A model generated the notes under the pieces. That model was not told where the DNA came from. It saw only the letters and a list, made by a program, of their open reading frames with translations, and made no database searches. From Flavobacterium sp. (GTDB lineage Bacteria; Bacteroidota; Bacteroidia; Flavobacteriales; Flavobacteriaceae), in NCBI GenBank assembly GCA_030151565.1, contig JASLDM010000122.1, forward strand, positions 1 through 55,107: a stretch of DNA of 55,107 nt, read 5' to 3'. Shown in pieces: positions 8,999 to 17,447 of the stretch (its first letter is position 1; every line of letters starts with the position of its first letter). The position numbers were made by a program, and so were the translations under genes.

Positions 8999-10165
8999 TT
9001 ATTTCTCTGGCTCTAACCAAGATTGATAATACGTTTCATCTGCAATTTTCATTGCCTCTTCAGTAAGCATTAAAGGCTTAAAGGTATCCACCATTACAGC
9101 CAATTCTTCTGTAACCGTTTGTCCAATCGAACGCTCAGCAGCACCTGGATGTGGTCCATGCGGAATTCCCGCTGGATGCAAAGATATATGACCAGGAGCA
9201 ATATCATTTCTGCTCATAAAGTCACCATCAACATAATACAATACCTCATCACTATCAATATTACTATGATTATAAGGTGCAGGAATTGCATGAGGATGAT
9301 AATCGTACAAACGAGGAACAAAGGAACAAATCACAAAAGCGTCTGTTTCAAAAGTTTGATGTACTGGAGGTGGCTGATGAATTCGCCCTGTTATTGGTTC
9401 GAAATCGTGAATTGAAAATGCATAGGGATAATTATATCCATCATATCCAACTACGTCAAAAGGATGTGTCGCATAGACCATATCAAAAATATCATCTTGC
9501 TTCTTCACTTTAATTAAAAAATCTCCTTTTTCATCATGCGTTTCTAACTGATCTGGTCTACGGATATCACGCTCGCAAAATGGCGAATGCTCCAAAAGTT
9601 GTCCAAACCAATTTCTATAACGCTTAGGTGTATAAATTGGACTACGTGATTCAACAATAAAAAGTCTATTATCTTCTGTATCAAAATCTATTTGATAAAT
9701 AACACCTCTCGGAACTAAAAGATAATCTCCATATTGAAATTTCAAGTTTCCAAGCATCGTTCGAAGCGTTCCTGTTCCTTTATGAACAAAAATCAACTCA
9801 TCTGAATCTGTGTTTTTATAAAAATAAGCCGTAGTTGATTTTCTAGGAGCGGCCAACACAATGGTACAGTCGCTATTTGTTAGTACTGCTTTTCTACTCT
9901 CTAAAAAATCATCTTCTGGCTGGACTTGGAATCCTCGCAGACGATACGATTGAATACTGTTTGATTTAGCTATTTTCGGAGCAACATTATATTGCTTTAA
10001 GATAGCTTTTACTTGAGTTGGACGATGTTCGTGATACATATTGGTAGACATTCCGTCGAAACCAATTGTTCCAAACAACTGCTCATAATACAAATCTCCA
10101 TTAGGTTTTCGGAAAATTGTATGACGTTTAGGGGGAATTTTCCCTAATTGGTGATATAGTGGCAT
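8999..10165 (-). CDS. hmgA: Homogentisate 1,2-dioxygenase
   Basis: A cupin-fold iron enzyme that cleaves homogentisate to maleylacetoacetate, directly after the HppD step. The 388-residue protein has the C-terminal iron site expected of the family: H300 and E307 in NHSNIDSDEVLYY, and H336 in the segment HPAGIPHGPHPG (the assignment is by comparison with known HgmA proteins). It is the first gene of the hmgA-hppD pair. Maleylacetoacetate isomerase and fumarylacetoacetase are not in the window. The ATG at 10165 is preceded by CAACCAAAAACTATAA. The upstream region has a 22-base dyad (10271-10292) that may be the control site. Confidence 0.94.
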   Translation of the reverse strand: MPLYHQLGKIPPKRHTIFRKPNGDLYYEQLFGTIGFDGMSTNMYHEHRPTQVKAILKQYNVAPKIAKSNSIQSYRLRGFQVQPEDDFLESRKAVLTNSDCTIVLAAPRKSTTAYFYKNTDSDELIFVHKGTGTLRTMLGNLKFQYGDYLLVPRGVIYQIDFDTEDNRLFIVESRSPIYTPKRYRNWFGQLLEHSPFCERDIRRPDQLETHDEKGDFLIKVKKQDDIFDMVYATHPFDVVGYDGYNYPYAFSIHDFEPITGRIHQPPPVHQTFETDAFVICSFVPRLYDYHPHAIPAPYNHSNIDSDEVLYYVDGDFMSRNDIAPGHISLHPAGIPHGPHPGAAERSIGQTVTEELAVMVDTFKPLMLTEEAMKIADETYYQSWLEPEK

Positions 10166-10270
10166 AATTACTTATAGTTTTTGGTTGAAAATAAATTTAT
10201 CTATAGTAATAGTCTCTCATTCAGGATTTCTCTTAATGAGGAACTTAACAAAAGCCAATAAACCGTCCCA

Positions 10271-10292
10271 TTGTGTTTTCATAATAACACAA
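10271..10292. promoter_or_regulatory. Candidate operator upstream of hmgA-hppD
   Basis: A perfect inverted repeat, TTGTGTT-N8-AACACAA, about 105-127 bases before the hmgA start, in a 220-base gap between hmgA and the patatin gene. Spacing and size suit a dimeric transcription factor. It has no T run, so it is not a typical terminator. The binding protein is unknown. The rest of the gap (10166-10385) holds a weak 6-bp dyad near 10216 and nothing coding. Confidence 0.35.
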
Positions 10293-10385
10293 ATATCGAT
10301 ATTAAATTGAATTATACAAGTTTATACCTTAAAATTATTTCGCATTTTTAAAACTTATAAATCGCATTAAGTCTTATTTAACAAT

Positions 10386-12575
10386 CTAAAACCAAAAACC
10401 AACTGCAAACCAAGTAAAATGACTCCTCGTATCTGGCGACCAAGAATGCTTAACCTCAATTGGCCCCAAAAGCGTTTGGAATCCGTATCCAACAGCGTAA
10501 CCGTTAAATTCAGGCTTAGAAATCCAATCAGCGCTTTCAAAAAGGCCTCTACCAACATTTGCGTAATTAGCCGCAAAATTTATATGATGTTTTTTAAAAA
10601 TCTCGTAATCAAACTGAATACGTCCACTGATAAATGAATTTTCAAATTTGTTTAAAAAATCATAGCCATAAAAAGGCAAAATATTATCTGTTTCTTGAAA
10701 ACCAAAACCACCTAGGAAGAAATTAAAAAAAGGATTGGGCTCTGTGCCTATTGTAAATCCCATTTTAGATCGCACATCTACAGATAAATTTCTATAAATA
10801 CGTTGCGCAAATCCTAACTCTCCTCTAACAATGGAAAAATTATTAAAATTGCCATTGTAATCACTTGAATAAAAGTAGTTTTTATATTCTCCTTTGAACA
10901 CAAATCCTTTTCTAGGAAAATATTTATTATCATAAGTATCAAATGTCAAGTTTGCAAATCCAGACAAATAGTGACTTTTATCAAACTTGGAAATACTAAC
11001 ATCGTACGTTTTACTACCTATATCCAAAAAACGATGCTCAACACCAATGCCAATCAACACCTTTTGAGCAAAAAAAGTTTGAAAATATAATCTATTCGCA
11101 AGATCATCATAATCAACACTTATATTCCCTTGGTTACTGATACTCGTTGAGAAATCAGGTAATGGAACGGTACGTGTAAATTGATTATATCTAGAATTAA
11201 ACCCAATACTCCAATAGAAACCATTATCAACATAATAATTTAAATTATACCGAAAATTATCCCCTAATGCAACATCAATTGAAGCGACATCACTCTTTGT
11301 AAACAGCTTCTTTTGAGTGACATTCATCAAGGCTGCACTTTTGTATAATCCATCATAATGGAGCCCTAACTTTAAATATCGCTTTACAGGGTTTTCTGTT
11401 AACGTCAAGATAAAATCATCACCATCTTGATCCGCATCAAAACGATAGGTCAGTTCACTAAAGTTTTGCGTTCCATTTAATTGACTTATCCCTTTTCCTA
11501 AATCATTATAACTTATCAAAGTATGAGGTCTAAACCCTAGCTTTCCATGTACATACCGTTGCGTATAATCTTCTAATCCAGAGATTTTAATATCTTTAAT
11601 GTAAATTGAGTCATTATATTTGGGTACAAAATGATGCTGTACCACATGCTCATCTGTTTTAATCTCCTTCAATTGATCAACGACTTTCAGAGCCGCTTCT
11701 CTTCCCTTTTTTATTATTTCTTCCCCAACATCAAATGAAACTACAGTATATCCAGCAATATTGGGCTTGATATAGATATCGGTATCTTCTATTTTATTTT
11801 GCATGTTATTGTAAGTCGAAAAATTGGATACCTGAAGCAACAAATCTGTCGCCCCTCCTATTTCATCTCGTTTTTTCAATCCATCTTGAACATCTACACC
11901 AATAACAATTTCAGCGCCCATTTTTCGGAGTTCTTCTATCGGATAATTATTAACCACACCTCCATCGATTAGAACTCGTCCATCAATATTTACAGGAGAA
12001 TATAAAGATGGAAATGCACCACTTGCAAAAATTGCCTGAGGCAAATTCCCTTCTTTTAAAACAACCGCTTCCCCCGTCTCAATATCAGTGGCTATGCATA
12101 AAAAAGGGATTTTTAATTTACTAAAGTCGCGTTCGTGACGTACATGAGCCAACAATCTGCTCATTAAATTATAATTGTACATTCCTTTTGACAAAGCTTT
12201 TGGAACACCGATTTTAAAATTATCAAATGGCAGTGTAACCGCATAAATCTCATCATTTCGCTTTTCATAAAACGACTTAGAAACCCGAGGAACATAATCT
12301 TGTATTAAAGCATCCGCATCAACTCCTCTAAAAATAGAATCAAGTTCAGAAGCTGTATACCCTGAAGCGTACAATCCTCCAACGATCGCCCCCATACTTG
12401 TTCCTGTAATATAATCAATAGCAACGCCTTGTTCTTCCAAAACTTTAAGCACACCTATATGAGCCAACCCTTTTGCACCTCCACCACTTAACACCAATCC
12501 CACTTTCTGCTTGTTTTGTCCATAAAGTGAAGTACTCAAAACAAGACAACACAAATAAATCAAACATCTTTTCAT
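10386..12575 (-). CDS. Patatin-like phospholipase fused to an outer-membrane beta-barrel (PlpD/type Vd-like)
   Basis: A 729-residue exported protein. Residues 1-20 are a signal peptide. The patatin domain (about 24-310) has the oxyanion loop GGGAKG (31-36), the nucleophile Ser60 in GTSMG and the catalytic Asp204 in DGG. A POTRA-like segment follows (about 320-395, starting near YIKDIKISGLEDY), then a BamA/Omp85-type 16-strand barrel ending in aromatic WFAVGFWF. This order is that of PlpD-type autotransporters, where the lipase is held at or released from the outer membrane. It starts three bases after the uvrC stop, so both share a transcript. Lipase substrate and surface exposure cannot be told from sequence. 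Confidence 0.9.
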   Translation of the reverse strand: MKRCLIYLCCLVLSTSLYGQNKQKVGLVLSGGGAKGLAHIGVLKVLEEQGVAIDYITGTSMGAIVGGLYASGYTASELDSIFRGVDADALIQDYVPRVSKSFYEKRNDEIYAVTLPFDNFKIGVPKALSKGMYNYNLMSRLLAHVRHERDFSKLKIPFLCIATDIETGEAVVLKEGNLPQAIFASGAFPSLYSPVNIDGRVLIDGGVVNNYPIEELRKMGAEIVIGVDVQDGLKKRDEIGGATDLLLQVSNFSTYNNMQNKIEDTDIYIKPNIAGYTVVSFDVGEEIIKKGREAALKVVDQLKEIKTDEHVVQHHFVPKYNDSIYIKDIKISGLEDYTQRYVHGKLGFRPHTLISYNDLGKGISQLNGTQNFSELTYRFDADQDGDDFILTLTENPVKRYLKLGLHYDGLYKSAALMNVTQKKLFTKSDVASIDVALGDNFRYNLNYYVDNGFYWSIGFNSRYNQFTRTVPLPDFSTSISNQGNISVDYDDLANRLYFQTFFAQKVLIGIGVEHRFLDIGSKTYDVSISKFDKSHYLSGFANLTFDTYDNKYFPRKGFVFKGEYKNYFYSSDYNGNFNNFSIVRGELGFAQRIYRNLSVDVRSKMGFTIGTEPNPFFNFFLGGFGFQETDNILPFYGYDFLNKFENSFISGRIQFDYEIFKKHHINFAANYANVGRGLFESADWISKPEFNGYAVGYGFQTLLGPIEVKHSWSPDTRSHFTWFAVGFWF

Positions 12576-12578
12576 TTT

Positions 12579-14381
12579 TTATTGGTTTTTAGTATTATAA
12601 AATGCAATTATTTTGGCAGCTCTTGATTTACCAATTACAGCAATCAAATCGGTCTCACTCGCTTCTTGTATTCTCTTTACAGACTTAAAATGTTGTAAGA
12701 GAGTTTCTCTAGTTTTAGCTCCAATCCCTGGAATTTCATCCAATGAACTATGTAATGCACTCTTACTTCTCTTATCTCTATGAAAGGAAATTCCAAAGCG
12801 ATGTGCCTCGTTTCTAAGGTACTGAATAACTTTCAATGTTTCAGATTTTTTATCCAAATACAACGGAACATTATCTCCTGGGTAGAATAATTCTTCTAAT
12901 CGTTCGGCAATACTTATAATCGCGATTTTTCCCCTAAGCCCTAATCGTTCCAAACTTTTCAAAGCTGAAGACAGTTGTCCTTTTCCTCCATCAATAATAA
13001 TTAATTGAGGCAAAGGCTGATCCTCTTCTAATAAACGGCGGTATCGACGATAAACAATTTCTTCCATTGAAGCAAAATCATTTGGTCCATCTACCGTTTT
13101 AACATTAAAATGTCGATAATCTTTCTTACTTGGCTTACCATCCTTAAATACTACACAAGCAGCTACTGGATTTGTTCCTTGAATATTGGAATTGTCAAAA
13201 CATTCGATATAACGAGGCTCTTCAGACAATCGTAAATCTTTTTGCATCTGCTGCATAATTCGATTTGTGTGACGCTCTGGATCAACAATTTTAATTTGTT
13301 TTAGCTGATCCATTCGATAATATTTAGCATTGCGTTCAGACAGATCTAAAATATGCTTTTTATCCCCTAATTTAGGCACCGTAACTTTTAAATCTGCACC
13401 AACTTCAACTTCAAAAGGCACAATAATTTCTTTTGACAACAAATTAAATCGCTCACGAAGTTCTATTATTGCAAGTTCAAGTAATTCTAAATCCGTTTCA
13501 TCTAATTTCTTTTTAAGTTCCATTGTATGTGACCGAATAATAGCTCCGTGAGAAACCTGCAGAAAATTCACATAAGCCATCGCTTCGTCCGAAACAATTG
13601 AAAACACATCTATATTGGTGATCTTTGGATTGATAATAGTTGATTTAGATTGATAATTTTCTAAAGCATCTATTTTCTCTTTTACCTTCTGAGCTTCCTC
13701 AAATTTCATCTCAGAAGCCAAATCCATCATATGCGTTCTAAATTCTTTTAAACTATCTTTAAAGTTTCCTTTCAGAATTGCACGTATAGCCACCATTTTT
13801 TTATCATAATCCGCTTCACTTTCGTATCCATCACAAGGCCCCTTACAGTTTCCTATATGATACTCTAAACATACCTTATACTTCCCACTACGTACATTGG
13901 TTTGAGACAAATCGTAATTACACGTTCGGAGTGGATACAACTCTTTAATCAAGTCTAGCAACGTGTACACTGTTTTAGTACTTGTATAAGGCCCAAAATA
14001 CTCAGACCCATCCTTAACCATTCTTCGTGTCGAAAACACTCTTGGAAATGGCTCTCGTTTTATACAAATCCACGGATAAGACTTGTCGTCTTTCAATAAA
14101 ACATTGTAGCGAGGCTGTAAGCGTTTAATCAAATTATTTTCTAACAATAAAGCATCTGTTTCTGTGGGAACAACGATATGTTTTATAGACACAATCTTTT
14201 TTACCAAAACATTGGTCTTAGCATTATCGTGTACTTTATTAAAATAAGAACTTACTCTTTTTTTTAAGTTTTTAGCCTTACCAACATATAATATCTTATC
14301 CTCTTTATCAAAATACTGATAAACACCTGGTTGATCGGGTAAAGTTTGTATTTGAAGATCCAGTGAAGTTGGCAGTGACAT
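12579..14381 (-). CDS. uvrC: Excinuclease ABC subunit C
   Basis: The nuclease subunit of nucleotide excision repair, which makes both cuts around a lesion held by UvrB. The 600-residue protein has the GIY-YIG domain at the N-terminus (PGVYQYFDKEDKILYVGKAK), a UVR motif near 205-240 (SEMKFEEAQKVKEKI), the RNase H-like second nuclease domain (ECFDNSNIQGTNPVAACVVF, then IIDGGKGQL) and C-terminal helix-hairpin-helix motifs (LDEIPGIGAKTRETLLQHF). The ATG at 14381 has a good promoter upstream. The next gene, a patatin/barrel protein, follows after three bases; a functional link with repair is not obvious. Confidence 0.97.
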   Translation of the reverse strand: MSLPTSLDLQIQTLPDQPGVYQYFDKEDKILYVGKAKNLKKRVSSYFNKVHDNAKTNVLVKKIVSIKHIVVPTETDALLLENNLIKRLQPRYNVLLKDDKSYPWICIKREPFPRVFSTRRMVKDGSEYFGPYTSTKTVYTLLDLIKELYPLRTCNYDLSQTNVRSGKYKVCLEYHIGNCKGPCDGYESEADYDKKMVAIRAILKGNFKDSLKEFRTHMMDLASEMKFEEAQKVKEKIDALENYQSKSTIINPKITNIDVFSIVSDEAMAYVNFLQVSHGAIIRSHTMELKKKLDETDLELLELAIIELRERFNLLSKEIIVPFEVEVGADLKVTVPKLGDKKHILDLSERNAKYYRMDQLKQIKIVDPERHTNRIMQQMQKDLRLSEEPRYIECFDNSNIQGTNPVAACVVFKDGKPSKKDYRHFNVKTVDGPNDFASMEEIVYRRYRRLLEEDQPLPQLIIIDGGKGQLSSALKSLERLGLRGKIAIISIAERLEELFYPGDNVPLYLDKKSETLKVIQYLRNEAHRFGISFHRDKRSKSALHSSLDEIPGIGAKTRETLLQHFKSVKRIQEASETDLIAVIGKSRAAKIIAFYNTKNQ

Positions 14382-14408
14382 GGGCGTGTATTTTTACAAA
14401 AGTTATTA

Positions 14409-14438
14409 CAAAAATAAGGCTTCTTTTCCGAATTCAAA
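14409..14438 (-). promoter_or_regulatory. Promoter of uvrC
   Basis: Minus strand TTTG (14435-14438), an 18-base spacer and TATTTTTG (14409-14416) match the Bacteroidota -33/-7 pattern. The -7 element ends 27 bases before the uvrC ATG. Confidence 0.6.
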
Positions 14439-14514
14439 TTGTAAGCAATAAATATAAATAAGATCTAACTTTTTAGTATTTTCACGTTCTAAAAATCTAT
14501 TTTAAAAGGCATTT

Positions 14515-15462
14515 ATGAAAATATTAGACGAATCTATACTTCCAGGAGAAACCAAAACGATAAATCTGGAGATTGCCAAATTTCATACGGCAACTAAATT
14601 AAAGATTCCGATTATCGTATCCCGCTCCAAAATTGCGGGCCCCACTGTTTTATTCTCCGCAGGCTTACACGGTGATGAACTCAATGGAGTGGATATTGTA
14701 CGTCAACTTATATTCAATAAAATAAACGTCCCAAAAAGAGGAACTATCATTTGTATTCCAGTTATTAATATTTTTGGTTTTATAAATAAAACGAGAGAAT
14801 TCCCTGATGGTAGAGACTTAAATCGCGTTTTCCCTGGAAGTAAAACCGGTTCATTGGCAAGTCGTTTTGCTTATCATATCGTAAAGCACATTCTACCACT
14901 TGTAGATTATGTCATCGATTTCCACGCTGGAGGACAAAGCAGATTCAATGCTCCTCAACTTAGAGTAGTGCCTGGAAATGAAGAGCTCGATCGTTTGGCT
15001 CAAATATTCAATCCACCATTTCTACTGTATTCTAACAATATCGCAGGTTCATTCAGAAATGCTTGTGGAAAAAAAGGCATTCAAACCCTTTTATTTGAAG
15101 GAGGAAAATCCATGGACATCAACAATGATGTCTCCCGTATGGGAATTGAAGGCACCAAACGCTTTCTCCATCATTTAGATATGCTACAAGAGCAATTTAC
15201 ACCTGAGCAACCATCAGAAAAAATGATTACAATTACGAGTTCACAATGGGTAAGAGCAAAGATTTCTGGTCTTTTACACGATCAAGTTGCTATAGGAAGC
15301 TATGTGAAAAAAGGAACTATTTTAGCCTTAATATCTGATCCTTATGGAAAAGAAAACACGAGCATAAAAGCTCCAAACAACGGGTACATCATCAACGTAA
15401 ACGACGCTCCTATAGTTTATCAAGGAGATGCTGTTTTTCATATTTCTAAAAACTTACTTTAA
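14515..15462 (+). CDS. Succinylglutamate desuccinylase/aspartoacylase family zinc hydrolase
   Basis: A 315-residue M14-like amidohydrolase of the AstE/ASPA family, expected to remove an acyl group from an N-acyl amino acid or similar compound in the cytoplasm. Zinc ligands H52 and E55 (GLHGDELNG) and H137 (DFHAGG) are present, as is catalytic E195 (LLFEGG), with GRDLNRVFPG at 99-108. The last 80 residues form a beta-rich biotinyl-like end common in this family. The stop overlaps the start of the next gene by one base (TAATG). No arginine succinyltransferase pathway genes are nearby, so the substrate is not known. No consensus promoter was found in the 133-base gap shared with uvrC. Confidence 0.88.
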   Translation: MKILDESILPGETKTINLEIAKFHTATKLKIPIIVSRSKIAGPTVLFSAGLHGDELNGVDIVRQLIFNKINVPKRGTIICIPVINIFGFINKTREFPDGRDLNRVFPGSKTGSLASRFAYHIVKHILPLVDYVIDFHAGGQSRFNAPQLRVVPGNEELDRLAQIFNPPFLLYSNNIAGSFRNACGKKGIQTLLFEGGKSMDINNDVSRMGIEGTKRFLHHLDMLQEQFTPEQPSEKMITITSSQWVRAKISGLLHDQVAIGSYVKKGTILALISDPYGKENTSIKAPNNGYIINVNDAPIVYQGDAVFHISKNLL

Positions 15463-16025
15463 TGGACAAAGCTACTTTACGAAAGAAATACACGGAGTTA
15501 AGATCAAAACTATCTAATGATCAAGCAGATGATTTCAGTTTAGATATCGCCAATCTTGCATTAAAAATCCCCATTTGGGATAAAACCAACTATCATCTTT
15601 TTTTGTGTATAGTTTCTAAAAAAGAGATTAACACAGAATATCTGTTACAAATCCTTTCTGGAAAAGACAAGAATATCATTCTATCTAAATCCGATTTCGA
15701 AACAGGCCTCATGGAGCACATTTTACTAACCGACAACACAACGCTTAAAATAAATAATTATGGAATTCCTGAACCGATTAACGGTTTCAAAGTTCCTGAA
15801 AAAGAAATTGAAGTTGTCTTTATTCCTTTACTAGCTTTTGATGAAAAAGGAAATCGTATAGGATATGGAAAAGGGTTTTACGATCGTTTTTTAGAGCAAT
15901 GCAACCCCGATACCATCAAAATAGGACTTAGCTTCTTTGAGGCAGAAACTCAGATTACCGATATTGCAGAAACCGACATCCCTTTAGATTATTGTATTAC
16001 TCCTAAAAAGATCTATCGCTTTTAA
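15462..16025 (+). CDS. 5-formyltetrahydrofolate cyclo-ligase
   Basis: A 187-residue enzyme that uses ATP to convert 5-formyl-THF into 5,10-methenyl-THF, salvaging a storage folate (known as MTHFS, Fau or YgfA). The family signature near the C-terminus, GNRIGYGKGFYDRFL, is clear, and the N-terminus has the usual K-x-x-L-R-K-K-Y-x-x-L-R type helix. The start is translationally coupled to the AstE-like gene (TAATG). A metabolic link between the two is not evident; they simply share a transcript. Confidence 0.93.
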   Translation: MDKATLRKKYTELRSKLSNDQADDFSLDIANLALKIPIWDKTNYHLFLCIVSKKEINTEYLLQILSGKDKNIILSKSDFETGLMEHILLTDNTTLKINNYGIPEPINGFKVPEKEIEVVFIPLLAFDEKGNRIGYGKGFYDRFLEQCNPDTIKIGLSFFEAETQITDIAETDIPLDYCITPKKIYRF

Positions 16026-16069
16026 AAAATAATGGCATGCATATTGGTTATTGATTTTAAAAAAGAACT

Positions 16070-16324
16070 ATGATAAATATGATCCTAAAAAGTAGTAAGC
16101 TACTTATCGTAACAGTAATTGCGAGTGTAAGCCTGAGTAGTTGTATAGCATATGAACAACCAACACGTCCTGTTGTTGTTGTTCAAGAAACACACCCAAA
16201 ACATCTAAAAAGCAACAATAAATATAAAAACAAACACAAGAAAGGTAAAAAACACAAGCAACATAAATCTCATAAAAACGACCAACATTATAAAGGCAAA
16301 CGAAGTGTTTATATTGAATTCTAA
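16070..16324 (+). CDS. Small lysine/histidine-rich lipoprotein, unknown function
   Basis: An 84-residue predicted lipoprotein. The lipobox LSSC (Cys25) follows a hydrophobic segment. The mature part is strongly basic: from residue 43 to 78 it is mostly Lys, His, Asn and Gln, with KHKKGKKHKQHKSHK as the core. I do not recognise a family. A second in-frame ATG at 16079 could be the true start. Its stop codon lies in a 13-bp tandem duplication (16311-16336), and a strong terminator follows. The charge suggests binding to an anionic surface or to metals, which is inference only. Confidence 0.7.
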   Translation: MINMILKSSKLLIVTVIASVSLSSCIAYEQPTRPVVVVQETHPKHLKSNNKYKNKHKKGKKHKQHKSHKNDQHYKGKRSVYIEF

Positions 16325-16336
16325 TATTGAATTCTA
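16311..16336. repeat. 13-bp tandem duplication over the stop codon of the small lipoprotein gene
   Basis: The unit ATATTGAATTCTA occurs twice in a row (16311-16323 and 16324-16336). The first copy encodes the last residues (YIEF) and supplies the stop. The second abuts the terminator stem. Confidence 0.8.
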
Positions 16337-16380
16337 ATAATAAAAAAAGGAGCTTTAAAAAAGCTCCTTTTTTTATTATT
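16336..16380. terminator. Bidirectional terminator between the small lipoprotein gene and lspA
   Basis: A perfect 20-bp stem (16336-16355 with 16361-16380) around a five-base loop, with AGGAGCTT/AAGCTCCT at its core and A/T tracts on both sides. It can end transcripts from both converging genes. Confidence 0.9.
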
Positions 16381-16382
16381 AT

Positions 16383-16976
16383 TTATTTCTTAAAAATTCT
16401 ATTGTTAAATACAATTAAAACCCCAACTCCTACAGAGATAGCTGCATCGGCTACATTAAATATAGCATTAAAAAAAGTAAAATACTTTCCGCCCCACATT
16501 GGTAACCATTCCGGTAATCTTCCACTCCAAATAGGGAAATAAAACATATCTACCACCTTTCCGTGAAACCAAGTACCGTAAGGCTCTGACGAAAACAATG
16601 TCGCTACTTCGTGATAGCTCTCATTAAAGACAACACCGTAGAAAACAGAATCAATGATATTCCCTACAGCGCCTGCCAAGATTAAAGAAATCGCCACAAT
16701 TAAATAATTTGAAGCTTGTTTCTTTACAGAATCATACAGCCAATATCCAATTCCTCCTACAGCGATGATTCGAAAGAGCGTTAAAAAGAGCTTACCATAG
16801 CTACCAGGAAGTTCAACTCCCCAAGCCATTCCTTCGTTCTCAATAAAATGAATGCGGAACCAATCAAATACAAAAACCTCCTCATCTATAATGAAATTAG
16901 TCTTTATATAAATCTTAGACCATTGGTCTATAATTAGAATAACAAATACGAGTAACGTAGCCTTCCTTAATGACAT
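16383..16976 (-). CDS. lspA: Lipoprotein signal peptidase (signal peptidase II)
   Basis: An inner-membrane aspartyl protease that cuts the signal peptide from diacylated prolipoproteins; several of its likely substrates are encoded here. The 197-residue protein has four hydrophobic segments. The motif GNIIDS (105-110) is followed by catalytic D143 (KVVDMF) and D177 (FNVADAAIS). The stretch between GNIIDS and VVDM is about 30 residues, longer than in E. coli-type enzymes, giving a 197-residue length versus about 165. The ATG at 16976 sits after a good promoter. It is transcribed apart from dksA-ileS because a terminator separates them. Confidence 0.95.
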   Translation of the reverse strand: MSLRKATLLVFVILIIDQWSKIYIKTNFIIDEEVFVFDWFRIHFIENEGMAWGVELPGSYGKLFLTLFRIIAVGGIGYWLYDSVKKQASNYLIVAISLILAGAVGNIIDSVFYGVVFNESYHEVATLFSSEPYGTWFHGKVVDMFYFPIWSGRLPEWLPMWGGKYFTFFNAIFNVADAAISVGVGVLIVFNNRIFKK

Positions 16977-16993
16977 TTTTTACAGTTTGGCAA

Positions 16994-17001
16994 CAAATGT
17001 A
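16994..17001 (-). promoter_or_regulatory. Promoter -7 element for lspA
   Basis: The minus strand reads TACATTTG, an exact TAnnTTTG match 17 bases before the lspA ATG, predicting a very short leader. The expected -33 position falls in the T tract of the preceding terminator. Confidence 0.5.
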
Positions 17002-17021
17002 ATTTATTTTAGGAGATAAAA

Positions 17022-17046
17022 AAAACGCTCTTAAAAAGAGCGTTTT
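17022..17046 (-). terminator. Terminator after the DksA-like gene
   Basis: An 11-bp perfect stem AAAACGCTCTT / AAGAGCGTTTT with a three-base loop and a T run on the minus strand. It ends the ileS-dksA transcript before lspA. Confidence 0.85.
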
Positions 17047-17060
17047 ATTTTTAAAAAAGA

Positions 17061-17441
17061 TTAACGTTGTTTATTTTTTGCCTCGATACTCATTGTAGCA
17101 TGAGGAACCAATTTTAGACGCTCTTTATTAATTAATTGTCCTGTTACCTTACATATTCCGTATGTCTTATTTTCAATACGTATTAAGGCGTTTTTCAAAT
17201 CTCGAATAAACTTTTCTTGTCGAATAGCTAATTGAGAGTTCGCCTCCTTAGACATTGTTTCGCTTCCCTCTTCAAAGGCTTTAAACGTTGGAGATGTATC
17301 ATCTGTACCGTTATCAAAACCGTTCATATAGGCACTCTTAATTAAATCAAGATCTGATTGTGCTTTATCAATCTTCGCTAAAATTAATTCTTTAAATTCT
17401 GCTAAATCAGCATCAGAATAACGTATGTTTTCACTTACCAT
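17061..17441 (-). CDS. DksA/TraR family regulator with degenerate zinc finger
   Basis: A 126-residue protein with the DksA/TraR layout: an N-terminal coiled-coil helical pair (about 12-92) and a C-terminal finger-like segment starting at YGIC. Family members bind the RNA polymerase secondary channel and tune transcription, often with ppGpp. Only C97 of the four usual zinc cysteines is kept; the others are T100, S118 and A121, so a normal C4 zinc finger cannot form. The fold may be held together another way. The start is six bases after the ileS stop, so it is co-transcribed with ileS. Confidence 0.85.
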   Translation of the reverse strand: MVSENIRYSDADLAEFKELILAKIDKAQSDLDLIKSAYMNGFDNGTDDTSPTFKAFEEGSETMSKEANSQLAIRQEKFIRDLKNALIRIENKTYGICKVTGQLINKERLKLVPHATMSIEAKNKQR

Positions 17442-17447
17442 AATTGC

